In this document: piece by piece, positions 1-7,404 of the stretch | Position numbering within the stretch: position 1 is the first letter of the stretch | Layout of the letters: each line of letters opens with the position of its first letter | Assembly (NCBI RefSeq): GCF_014253065.1 | Contig: NZ_JACLZK010000001.1 | Span: 930,001-994,000 of the forward strand | Length of the DNA: 64,000 nt | Direction of reading: 5' to 3' | Origin: Campylobacter massiliensis | GTDB lineage: Bacteria > Campylobacterota > Campylobacteria > Campylobacterales > Campylobacteraceae | Program-made: the position numbers and the translations under genes | The notes under the pieces: generated by a model | The model's database searches: none | What the model saw: only the letters and a program-made list of their open reading frames with translations | What the model was told of the DNA's origin: nothing

Positions 1-125
1 CTAAATCCCGCCTCACACGTAACGCTACCATCGCCGTTATCTATGCAACTCATAAGCGCCGTATGCGCAAAAGCCGGTAGGCTCACAAGAGCAACTAAAG
101 CCGATGAAAATAAAATCTTTTTCAT
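1..125 (-). CDS. Small secreted protein of unknown function (5' end only)
   Basis: Only the first 41 codons are in the window; the gene runs off the left edge. It starts at ATG with a clear Sec signal peptide (MKKILFSSALVALVSLPAFA, then HTALMSC). The mature part begins with a His and has two Cys within about 16 residues, suggesting a periplasmic, possibly metal-related protein. It starts 31 bases after the feoB stop on the same strand, so it is probably co-transcribed with feoAB. I recognise no named family from the visible part. Confidence 0.7.
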   Translation of the reverse strand, partial: MKKILFSSALVALVSLPAFAHTALMSCIDNGDGSVTCEAGF

Positions 126-155
126 TTTCTCTCCTTTTTAAAAAGTTAAATTTAC

Positions 156-2660
156 CTATTTTCTTAAGCCACCGCTCCAGTTCAGGCGCTTTTGCGGCAT
201 AAATCCTAAAATGATTATAAAAAACAAAAGTATAAAATAATATATCCCCATAGCCGTTAGACCGCCTACGCCAAAGCTATTTGCGAGAGTGAAAAATAGC
301 GACGAAACTACGAGCGCTAGAGTAAAAGGGAAAAATATCCCAAACGCCATCCATGCGTAACTATTTGTTTGCATTTTTACTACGATCATTGTAGCTATGC
401 AAGGAGGCGTCAAAAGCATAAATATAATGATTGAGGCCGCATGCAGCGGAGTATAGCCGCTACTTTGCCTCATTGCTTCCTCAGGCCTCATCTCTTCTCC
501 GCTACTTGCTTCGGTGGCTTTACCGCTTTCGTATATACTACCAAGCGTCGCCACTGCAGACTCCCTGGCGGCAAACGAGCTTAAAAATGCTACGTTTATC
601 CTCCAGTCAAACCCTGCAAATTTTGATATAGGCTCAAGCGCACGTCCAGCCATGCCAAGAAGCGAGCTTTCTATCTTGTCGTTTTTTTGCTCTCTTAGAA
701 TCGTCTTTCTTTGCGTCGAGAGCTTTCTAAGTGCAGAATTTATCGCCTTTGCGTCTTGATCGGTTTTTGGCATTATAAATTTGTAAAACTCGGGGTTCTC
801 GGCCTCATATTTTTCGTCTACGCCTTTGCCTCCGCCCATCTTTTTAGCTTTGTATCCGTCATAGAAATTTAGTAATTGCGCGACCTTTTCTCTACTATCT
901 ACGCTCGCGTAATAGCTTGATTTTTTCGCAGCCGCCTCAAAACTCGCTAGAGCCTTGGCCTCTTCGTTTGCATAATGCTCCTGCTTTTCGTTTGAAAGTC
1001 CCGGAAACTGCAAAAGCGCAAAGAGTATCACGGCTACTGCGATGACGATCGTGCAAACCTTTTTGATATACAGCCACACGCGCTCGCACGCTCTTATTAC
1101 GACGCCCTTAAACGTCGGCATATGATAGGGCGGCAACTCCATCACAAAGGGTGCCGTCTCTCTCGTCTTTAAAATCGTCGAAGTTAAAAATTTAGCTATC
1201 AAAAGCGCAGCCAGGATCGTAACGGTCGAGATATAAAACATCATCACGCTCATTTGCGAGGTATTTATGCTTTTGCTTCCATCCACTGCCACAGTCGCAG
1301 TCGTATAAAACGCACCCAAAAGTAGCGTGTAAAAAGGCACCTTAGCTAGGCAGTTCATCAAAGGAACGGTGAGGATGGTAGCCATCCTAGCTCTATCGTC
1401 GGCGATGCCTTTAGTAGACATGACGCCCGGCACCGCACAGCCTCCTACAAATGCCCCGCCAAGCACCAGCGGTAAGGTGCTTTGCCCGTGTAGGCCGAAT
1501 TTTTTAAAAATTTTATCTAAGACAAATGCCATCCTTGGCATATATCCGACATCCTCTAAAATCGCGATCATTGCAAAAAGTATAAAAAATATCGGCAGGT
1601 AGTTTAAAAGCGCGACGGCGGAATTTACGAGCCATATAGCGGCGTCTGTTATGAGCGGCACTTTAGCGATATCTGCCGCAGGCGTAATATCAACCACAAA
1701 GTTTTTAATAGCCGCAAGCAGCGGCCAAGTGTAGTTCGTGAGCTTATAACCAAAAACTATACTACTCTCGTAAATCGCAAAAATAATGGCAAAAAGGATC
1801 GGAAAACTAAGCCAGCGATTTAGGATTATTTTATCTATCTTGTCTGTTAGCGTGGCTTGATTTTTCTTGGTCTCTTTTACGCACTCGCTAAAGACTATGC
1901 TAGCGTTTTCGTATCTAAGTGCAGCCAAATATCCCTCAATACTTTTGCCGGTTTTTTCATTAAATTTAGCCCTTTGCTCGGCCGTTAAATTTTCTATCTC
2001 GGTGTTAGAGTTTTTTAGCAAATTTAAGGCTGCAGCGTCGTTTTCAAGGGCTTTTACACAAAGCCATCTTGCGCTTACTCCTTCATCTAAAGAGACGCTA
2101 TTTTGTAGCTCTAAAACAAAAGGTTCCAAATCCTCGTAATTTACCTTAAATTCTTTGTAGTTTTGTTTTAGATTTTTAGCATTTCTTAAAATGTCTAAAA
2201 TTTCAGCCTTGCCTTCGCCCTTTGACGCGCTAGCACAGATTACGGGACATTTTAAAATTTTAGCTATTTTGCCGGCATCTATGATTATGCCGCGTCTTTT
2301 GGCTACGTCTAGCATATTTAAGACGATGACGACCGGGACGCCGATTTCAAGCAGCTGAAAGGTTAGATATAAATTTCGCTTTAAATTTGAAGCGTCGATG
2401 ATGTTTAAAATAACGTCAGGCTTTTCGTTTACGATAAATTCTTTCGCGACTTTTTCTTCAAGCGAATACGAACTAAACGAATAAGTGCCCGGCAGATCGA
2501 CCATCTCGACGTCCACGTCTGCGATGCTAAAAAATCCCGATTTTTTATCGACGGTAACGCCTGGGTAGTTTGCGATATGCTGACGTATGCCGCTTATCAT
2601 ATTAAATACGGTGGATTTGCCGCAGTTTGGTTGCCCTGCAAGCGCTACTTTTATTTGCAA
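156..2660 (-). CDS. feoB: Ferrous iron transport protein B
   Basis: Inner-membrane Fe(II) permease with an N-terminal cytoplasmic GTPase domain. G motifs are plain: G1 GQPNCGKST at residues 9-17, G2 Thr in GVTVD at about 34-38, G3 DLPG at 55-58, G4 NMLD at 115-118. A helical spacer follows, then the polytopic membrane domain from about residue 285, with the conserved Cys-containing stretch GGCAVPGVMSTKG. At 834 aa it is longer than the roughly 770 aa of E. coli FeoB; the extra length is a charged insert near residues 560-650 between membrane segments, containing a Lys/Gly-rich run. It overlaps feoA by 10 bp, so translation is probably coupled. Fe(II) import suits a microaerophile or anaerobe. 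Confidence 0.96.
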   Translation of the reverse strand: MQIKVALAGQPNCGKSTVFNMISGIRQHIANYPGVTVDKKSGFFSIADVDVEMVDLPGTYSFSSYSLEEKVAKEFIVNEKPDVILNIIDASNLKRNLYLTFQLLEIGVPVVIVLNMLDVAKRRGIIIDAGKIAKILKCPVICASASKGEGKAEILDILRNAKNLKQNYKEFKVNYEDLEPFVLELQNSVSLDEGVSARWLCVKALENDAAALNLLKNSNTEIENLTAEQRAKFNEKTGKSIEGYLAALRYENASIVFSECVKETKKNQATLTDKIDKIILNRWLSFPILFAIIFAIYESSIVFGYKLTNYTWPLLAAIKNFVVDITPAADIAKVPLITDAAIWLVNSAVALLNYLPIFFILFAMIAILEDVGYMPRMAFVLDKIFKKFGLHGQSTLPLVLGGAFVGGCAVPGVMSTKGIADDRARMATILTVPLMNCLAKVPFYTLLLGAFYTTATVAVDGSKSINTSQMSVMMFYISTVTILAALLIAKFLTSTILKTRETAPFVMELPPYHMPTFKGVVIRACERVWLYIKKVCTIVIAVAVILFALLQFPGLSNEKQEHYANEEAKALASFEAAAKKSSYYASVDSREKVAQLLNFYDGYKAKKMGGGKGVDEKYEAENPEFYKFIMPKTDQDAKAINSALRKLSTQRKTILREQKNDKIESSLLGMAGRALEPISKFAGFDWRINVAFLSSFAARESAVATLGSIYESGKATEASSGEEMRPEEAMRQSSGYTPLHAASIIIFMLLTPPCIATMIVVKMQTNSYAWMAFGIFFPFTLALVVSSLFFTLANSFGVGGLTAMGIYYFILLFFIIILGFMPQKRLNWSGGLRK

Positions 2661-2878
2661 ACTTCAATCTCCACCAAAGCCGCCTCGCTTTTTCTAAGCG
2701 ATATCAAACAGTCCTGAATTTTAAACTCTATGGGATCAAGAAGCGGAGCGAGTCTTACCGCCTCAACGACGGCTCCGTTTATAAAGCCCATATCGAGCAA
2801 CTTTTGAAGTAGTTTGCCTTCGGCTTTGAGCTCTTTTATCTTATATAAAATTCCAGCCTGTGCAGAGCCAAGATTCAT
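2651..2878 (-). CDS. feoA: FeoA family protein, partner of FeoB
   Basis: A 75-residue SH3-like protein of the usual FeoA size, needed for full FeoB function through contact with the cytoplasmic face of the transporter. The family signature of a core 'MGFINGAVVEAVRLAPLLDP' followed by a short beta-rich C-terminus is present. It is translated just upstream of feoB and overlaps it. A strong hairpin lies 21 bases upstream of the start, between this gene and the DUF4198 gene, so feoAB expression is either attenuated from the upstream promoter or driven by a local one that I could not identify. Confidence 0.93.
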   Translation of the reverse strand: MNLGSAQAGILYKIKELKAEGKLLQKLLDMGFINGAVVEAVRLAPLLDPIEFKIQDCLISLRKSEAALVEIEVCK

Positions 2879-2898
2879 ACGCTTTTCCCTAAATATAT

Positions 2899-2937
2899 AA
2901 ATTTGACCGCCTCTGTTTTGCTAAAGCGGTCAAATTT
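2899..2937 (-). terminator. Intercistronic hairpin between DUF4198 gene and feoA
   Basis: A perfect 12-bp inverted repeat (AAATTTGACCGC at 2899-2910 and its complement at 2926-2937) with a 15-base loop. It follows the DUF4198 stop by 8 bases and precedes feoA. There is no long T run after it, so it may be a partial terminator or an RNA-stability element that sets the ratio between the two parts of the operon. Confidence 0.6.
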
Positions 2938-2945
2938 AATAAAAC

Positions 2946-3692
2946 TCATTTTATCTCAAAAGTAAAAGAGGCTATAGCTGTCTCTTCGTCGCATTTTTTA
3001 GCGTCTGCGTAAGGGAATTTATGCACTACTTTTAGCACCCATTTCCCTGGTCTAAGCGCTAAAACCTCGGTTTCTCCTTTTAGATCGGTCGTTGCATGAA
3101 ACGCGCTTTTGTCTTTCAAAAATCCGTCAAACGTGCCGTCAATGGTAGCGACTTTTAAAGGCTTTCCTTCAAATAGCACCTTTACTTTAAACGGCTCGCC
3201 GACTTTAAATTTGGCCGGATTTTCCAAAGGCACAATCTCAAGGCGTTGCCCCGTGGATTTGGTTATAAAGTCATCTCCTGCGCCGACATTTATGACGCTC
3301 TTTGCGCTCATCGTAGCGCGGCGGCAAAATTTAGCATTTTTTATTGTTTTTTTAGTACCGCCCATGTGCCATTTGCCATCAGCATCTTCCGTCCAAAACG
3401 TAGGCTTGTATTCGCCGGTAATCGCGTACGTACCGTCTTTTAGCTTCGCGCCCTCGTAGTGATAGTTCTCTCCGCTTTGTTTTAGCGTGACCTTGCCGTC
3501 TTTACCAAGGATCAAGGGCGCCTCAAAATTGTTTACGCGCTCGGCGTCTATGGGTTCTGATTTTGGGAAATCATGCCCAAAACCTATATTCCCGCTGGTT
3601 TTTTCGCCGTTTCCACAAAATAGCAAAAAATCATGTCCTCCAGCTACGATAAATACACCAAAAACCGCCAATAGAGCTAAACTCTTTTTCAT
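2946..3692 (-). CDS. Periplasmic DUF4198 family protein
   Basis: A 248-aa protein with an N-terminal signal peptide (MKKSLALLAVFGVFIVAGG) and then the DUF4198 fold: beta-rich, with a His-Asp pair just after the signal and a C-terminal segment ending in a carboxypeptidase-regulatory-like half (LALRPGKWVLKV). DUF4198 proteins sit beside TonB-dependent receptors and metal transporters, and some are annotated as nickel or cobalt uptake components. Here it lies 31 bases after the TonB receptor and just before feoAB, so a role as a periplasmic metal-binding helper is an inference. RBS-like AAGGAT precedes the ATG. Confidence 0.85.
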   Translation of the reverse strand: MKKSLALLAVFGVFIVAGGHDFLLFCGNGEKTSGNIGFGHDFPKSEPIDAERVNNFEAPLILGKDGKVTLKQSGENYHYEGAKLKDGTYAITGEYKPTFWTEDADGKWHMGGTKKTIKNAKFCRRATMSAKSVINVGAGDDFITKSTGQRLEIVPLENPAKFKVGEPFKVKVLFEGKPLKVATIDGTFDGFLKDKSAFHATTDLKGETEVLALRPGKWVLKVVHKFPYADAKKCDEETAIASFTFEIK

Positions 3693-3723
3693 TTTATATC
3701 CTTTTTAGTGAAATTCGTTAAAA

Positions 3724-5819
3724 TTAAAAACTATATCTTACGCCGACACCAAACATCCTGCCCTTACCATAAGTTGCTAAGACGTTGCGAGCCCTATCTC
3801 TAATGTGTGAGAAATACTCTTTGTCGGTCAAGTTTTTGACGTAAAAATATACATCGAAGCCATCTTTTAGATAGCCCACTTTTGCATCTGCCGTAAAATA
3901 ACTCTTTTGGGCAAGTTTATTTTGCGCATCAAAATAGGTCTTACCTATCATATTTCCGTCAAGCCTTGCATAAACACCCATTGGGGCATAGTAAGACGCA
4001 CCCAAAGATAGCTTATACTCCGGGTTTTTCTCGATTTTATTGCCTTTATTATTCGTGCCGTCTTTGTTAATATAGTCGCCGTATTTAGTCTTAAGTAGAC
4101 TTGCAGCCAAATTTATATCAAGCTCCTTACTGACCCTTACGATCCCCTCAAATTCGGCACCCATCGATGTCGCTTTATCGGCGTTTGCAACGTAGTAGAT
4201 ATTAGTATTGTTCGGGTCGGTGTAGAATATATGCGTGCCTTTGATAGCCATATAAAATAGTGCCGTAGAAAATCTAAAGTTATCGTATGAGCCTTTTACA
4301 CCGATTTCATAGTCGTCACTTGTCTGTGCGTCAAATTTATTATCTTCTCTGCTACCGCCGGTGGTGTAGAAGTTAAAGCCGCCCGCCAAATAGCCCTTTG
4401 AATACATCGCATAGATGTTTAGCTCATCGGTAATATCATATCCGAGAGCAAATTTAGGCAGAAACGTTCTAAACGTCTCTTTTTCATCCATCGAAAATAC
4501 CGGTGCGCCAGGGTTTTGCCCAAGCTCATACGAGAAATAATCGACCATAGTATGTTTTTTGATCTGCTGGTATCTACCGCCTAGCGTCACGTCAAATTTA
4601 CTCGTAACGGGATAGATTATTTGGCCAAATGCGGATGCCGTTCGCGAGCGGTTTATTGACGGCCAGTCCTCCACTATCGTCCTACCGCTATCGCCATACT
4701 GATCGCCGATAGGACCGAATACTTGTTTTTCGTTTTCAAAATAAAGCCCGCCGACCCATTTAAAACTTTGCTCGTCCGTACCGCTAAATCTAAGTTCTTC
4801 GGAAATAGTATCATTTTTAGCATTTAAAAATGTAACTAGTCCATAGTGATCAGGATCGAGATAGGTTGCTTTGCTACCGAAGTCTTCGTCGTAAAGTCCG
4901 TCTTTTTTAACCTTACGATAAGTTGTGGATGAGGTTACGTCAAATTTGTCAAATTCGTATTTTAAGTCTAGAGCTCCTGAGGTTGAGGTTTGCTTAACGC
5001 GGGCCGGAGTTTCTAAATTTATATGCTTGGCCTCATCTTTTGATATGCTGCCCAATTTTGATTTCGGAATAAAAAGCTCATCTAGCGAGTCGTCCTGGCG
5101 ATGAAAAAGGTCGCCGTAAATTTTGATCGTAAAGCGATCCGTCGGCACTATCTTTAAATTTAGTCCGAAATTATAATTTTTCTTGTCATTGGCTTTTTCA
5201 CCATTTAGATCGTTTATGATCCAGCCATCCTCTTTAGACGCCGAGCCGTTTAAGCCTAAAAATAGCTTATCGTCTATAAGCGCACCGCTGGTTTCAAAAA
5301 GCCCTAGCATATATTTACTAGAACCGTATTCTGCGCCTACGCTACCGCTCCACTCGTTAGTCGGCTCTTTTAGGACGATATTTATGATACCGCCGATCGA
5401 ATCTTTGCCGTAGATAGCGCTGCTAGGACCTCGTAAACCTCGACGCGTTCGATATTTGTAATAGGAATATAGGCTGCGTCTTTGTTGCTTTGAGCTACGC
5501 CGCCGATGTAGACCGTGACGGGATTAGAACTCGTATATATAGAAGGATTAAGCCCTCTTGTACTTATACCCTCATACATTCCACCCACACCCGTGATGTT
5601 TGGTATAGTTTTTACCAACTCCTCGACATTTTTCACGCCTCGCTCCTCTAGCTCGGAGCTATTCACTACGCTGATGCTCTGAGGCACATCCTTTAAATTT
5701 TCACTGATTTTATTTGCGGTTACTGCAACTTCGCCAAGCGTTATATCTTCTGCGGCTAGAGCCGAATTAGTAAGAACTAAAAGAGCGGCTGTTAGTCTAG
5801 ATAGAGAAAATGCTTTCAT
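3724..5819 (-). pseudogene. TonB-dependent outer-membrane receptor, single frameshift
   Basis: Iron-complex or siderophore type receptor of about 698 aa, split into two frames. The first frame (5819 to about 5436) gives a signal peptide, a TonB-box-like stretch (EVAVTA) and the plug domain up to NIERVEV; the second runs from about 5434 to the stop at 3724 and gives the rest of the plug and the beta-barrel, ending in the typical aromatic C-terminus (GVGVRYSF). Adding one base to the short A run at 5435-5437 restores the expected plug motif EVLRGPSSAIYGKDSIGG exactly, so one base is missing. The rest is intact and shows no decay. It may be a recent mutation or a sequencing error. The tract is only three A long, so it is not an obvious phase-variation tract. 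Confidence 0.88.
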
Positions 5820-5853
5820 ATTTGCTCCCTAAACTTAAAAAATTAATGGCGGC

Positions 5854-5882
5854 ATTATAACAAATAAGATAATCGTTGTCAA
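5854..5882 (-). promoter_or_regulatory. Consensus sigma-70 promoter of the TonB receptor operon
   Basis: Read on the minus strand there is TTGACA (5882-5877), a 17-base spacer and TATAAT (5859-5854), all matching the consensus, 35 bases before the receptor start codon. The spacer carries a Fur-like box, as expected for iron-repressed transcription. Confidence 0.8.
5862..5880. promoter_or_regulatory. Fur-like box overlapping the receptor promoter
   Basis: By hand alignment the 19 bases match 13 of 19 positions of the classical Fur consensus (GATAATGATAATCATTATC), with the core GATAATCGTTGTC matching 11 of 13. It covers the -35 end and the spacer of the promoter, the right place for repression. 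Confidence 0.6.
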
Positions 5883-5922
5883 TACTATAATAATAAAATT
5901 TTTATAAAAAAATAATACTATA

Positions 5923-5941
5923 TATTTTTATAATCATTGTC
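5923..5941. promoter_or_regulatory. Second, upstream Fur-like box
   Basis: The 19 bases ending in ATAATCATTGTC match 14 of 19 consensus Fur positions by hand. It lies 61 bp from the first box, about six helical turns, which would suit cooperative Fur binding. Confidence 0.5.
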
Positions 5942-6157
5942 TATAAGGAGTTATACGATTTCATTTTATAAAATAATAAATAATACGTAATATTCAATAC
6001 AAGAGAAATTATTTATAAATGGCTATTTTTGTCAGATTATTTCTACAATTTTATTACTTATAAATTAGTTATTGCAATTACAGTAATTAACTTATATAAA
6101 ACCGATAACTAGTCATTTTGATTTGCTTGCAAAATAAACTAGTTTTTACATGCGAAG

Positions 6158-6266
6158 TTTTTGTATCATAGTTCCGAAAAAACATGAAATCTCTTTTAAA
6201 AATATCATTTTAGGAGATACCATAAACTTGAGTTAAGTGCTTTTTTTCGGAACTATGATACAAAAA
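6158..6266. repeat. Perfect 25-bp inverted repeat, MITE-like
   Basis: The left arm at 6158-6182 (containing GTATCATAGTTCCG) is exactly complementary to the right arm at 6242-6266, with 59 bases between. The arms end in T and A runs. No transposase gene lies inside, and no clear target-site duplication flanks it. It could be a miniature inverted-repeat element, the two ends left by a deleted insertion sequence, or a very strong cruciform. Confidence 0.65.
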
Positions 6267-6329
6267 ATAAAAAGAAATAGAATAAAATAGAAATATAAAT
6301 AAGTTCAAATCTCGTATTTCAGGGCTTTT

Positions 6330-6527
6330 TTGATAAAAATTAGAATCAATCGGGAGCTTAAGGAAATATCAAATGGCTCCGGATACTAAAGCGATATCAA
6401 ACCAAAGCCGATAAGGATAGCGATATAATAAACGATCCGAATTTATTTAGCGACGATCCTAGGGCATATTTTAGATTTTCTTTTTGAATACAACCAAGGC
6501 AAGCATCAAAAATCACCAATAATATAA
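6330..6527 (+). pseudogene. Decayed coding remnant, family unknown
   Basis: Piecing together three frames gives a protein-like string: RINRELKEISNGSG, then LKRYQTKADKDSDIINDPN followed by LFSDDPRAYF, then DFLFEYNQGKHQKSPII and a stop. At least two frame shifts are needed (near 6385 and 6471). No start with a good RBS is present. I do not recognise the family. Its place in AT-rich DNA beside tRNA genes suggests a remnant of acquired DNA. Confidence 0.3.
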
Positions 6528-6749
6528 AAATAGCCTTTTGTTTTTTAAATTAGGCTGATTGCTATAATAGTTGTCAGGCTATTTGTTTATTTTGGCTAAG
6601 GTTTTACGACGATATCATCTTATAGTGATACTAAAATTTAAACACCAGCTTATATAAGATTCTTAAATCTAGAAAAAATACAAAAAGCATACCATTTTAG
6701 AAAAATGTACTTTCTCGCATCTTTACAAAGAAGCAATCAGATAATATAG

Positions 6750-6780
6750 TAGTTTTTAAAAATTGGTTTAGAAGCTAAAC
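6750..6780 (-). terminator. Likely terminator of the tRNA operon
   Basis: On the minus strand GTTTAG, a 3-base loop and CTAAAC (6780-6766) are followed by CAATTTTT. The stem is short and AT-rich, so this is a weak to moderate candidate; it lies 79 bases past tRNA-Leu. Confidence 0.4.
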
Positions 6781-6859
6781 AGTATGAAGTTTGGGCTACC
6801 CATCGGATTACCTTTTGAAATCTTAAGTCTTGAAATATCGTATTTTAGGGACTTCTGGA

Positions 6860-6944
6860 TGGTGCGGATGAAAGGACTTGAACCTTCACGCCGTGGGGCA
6901 CCAGATCCTAAGTCTGGCGTGTCTGCCAATTTCACCACATCCGC
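6860..6944 (-). tRNA. tRNA-Leu (anticodon TAG)
   Basis: 85 bases including an encoded CCA. Acceptor stem GCGGATG/CATCCGC, discriminator A, T-arm GGTTCAAGTCC, anticodon loop CTTAGGA within stem CCAGA/TCTGG, and a long variable arm (GTGCCCCACGGCGT), which marks a class II tRNA. Last gene of the five-tRNA operon. Confidence 0.95.
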
Positions 6945-6959
6945 ACAACAATAATAAAG

Positions 6960-7036
6960 TGGTACGCCCATCAGGATTCGAACCTGAGGCCTACGGCTTA
7001 GAAGGCCGTTGCTCTATCCAGCTGAGCTATGAGCGC
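6960..7036 (-). tRNA. tRNA-Arg (anticodon TCT)
   Basis: 77 bases with encoded CCA. Acceptor GCGCTCA/TGGGCGT, D-arm AGCTCAGCTGGATAGAGC, anticodon loop CTTCTAA within stem ACGGC/GCCGT, T-arm GGTTCGAATCC. Reads AGA and AGG codons. Confidence 0.95.
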
Positions 7037-7048
7037 ATAAAAACAAAG

Positions 7049-7125
7049 TGGCGCGCCCGATAGGAGTCGAACCCATAACCTACAGATCCGAAGTCTGTCG
7101 CTCTATCCAATTGAGCTACGAGCGC
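7049..7125 (-). tRNA. tRNA-Arg (anticodon TCG)
   Basis: 77 bases with encoded CCA. Acceptor GCGCTCG/CGGGCGC, discriminator G, anticodon loop CTTCGGA in stem ACAGA/TCTGT. The anticodon TCG rather than ACG is unusual for the main CGN-decoding Arg tRNA of many bacteria; a separate ACG tRNA may exist elsewhere in the genome. Confidence 0.93.
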
Positions 7126-7130
7126 CCAAG

Positions 7131-7208
7131 TGGGGTGAGTGATGGGAATCGAACCCACGACCCTCAGGACCACAATCTGATGCTCTAACCGACTGAGCTA
7201 CACTCACC
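7131..7208 (-). tRNA. tRNA-His (anticodon GTG)
   Basis: Acceptor GTGAGTG/CACTCAC with the extra 5' G (position 7208) facing the discriminator C, a hallmark of tRNA-His, and encoded CCA. Anticodon loop TTGTGGT. The lowest anticodon-stem pair appears to be an A-C mismatch. Confidence 0.94.
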
Positions 7209-7218
7209 ATCTAACAAA

Positions 7219-7296
7219 TGGTCGGGGTGAAAGGATTCGAACCTTCGGCCCTCTGGTCCCAAACCAGATGCGCTAACCAGCCTGCGCTACACCCCG
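7219..7296 (-). tRNA. tRNA-Pro (anticodon TGG)
   Basis: 78 bases with encoded CCA. Acceptor CGGGGTG/CACCCCG, D-arm AGCGCAGGCTGGTTAGCGC, anticodon loop TTTGGGA in stem TCTGG/CCAGA, T-arm GGTTCGAATCC. First gene of the tRNA operon, 38 bases after the promoter -10 box. Confidence 0.95.
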
Positions 7297-7333
7297 AGGC
7301 ATTGCGAGTTTAGCCTACTTATTGAAAAGGCGC

Positions 7334-7362
7334 ATTGTAGCCAAAAAAAAACGCTATGTCAA
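7334..7362 (-). promoter_or_regulatory. Promoter of the five-tRNA operon
   Basis: Minus-strand TTGACA (7362-7357), 17-base spacer and TACAAT (7339-7334). The -35 is a perfect consensus match. The spacer contains a run of nine T (nine A on the plus strand, 7343-7351). Confidence 0.8.
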
Positions 7363-7404
7363 GAAAAATAAGCTTAAATTTGAAAATTTGCGAAAATTTT
7401 TGCT

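Larger units (their letters stand above)
5942..6765. other. AT-rich non-coding stretch beside the tRNA operon
   Basis: About 820 bases with no intact gene and visibly lower GC than the surroundings. It contains a perfect 25-bp inverted repeat (6158-6266) and a decayed coding remnant (about 6330-6527), listed separately. The rest is runs of A and T with no reading frame I can support. I looked for a copy of the tRNA-Leu 3' end (an attachment site) and found none. Confidence 0.6.

Noticed and set aside
5862-5941. The two Fur-like boxes as a simple duplication
   Set aside because: Flanking bases differ and the boxes share only the core, so independent sites are more likely than a duplicated segment.
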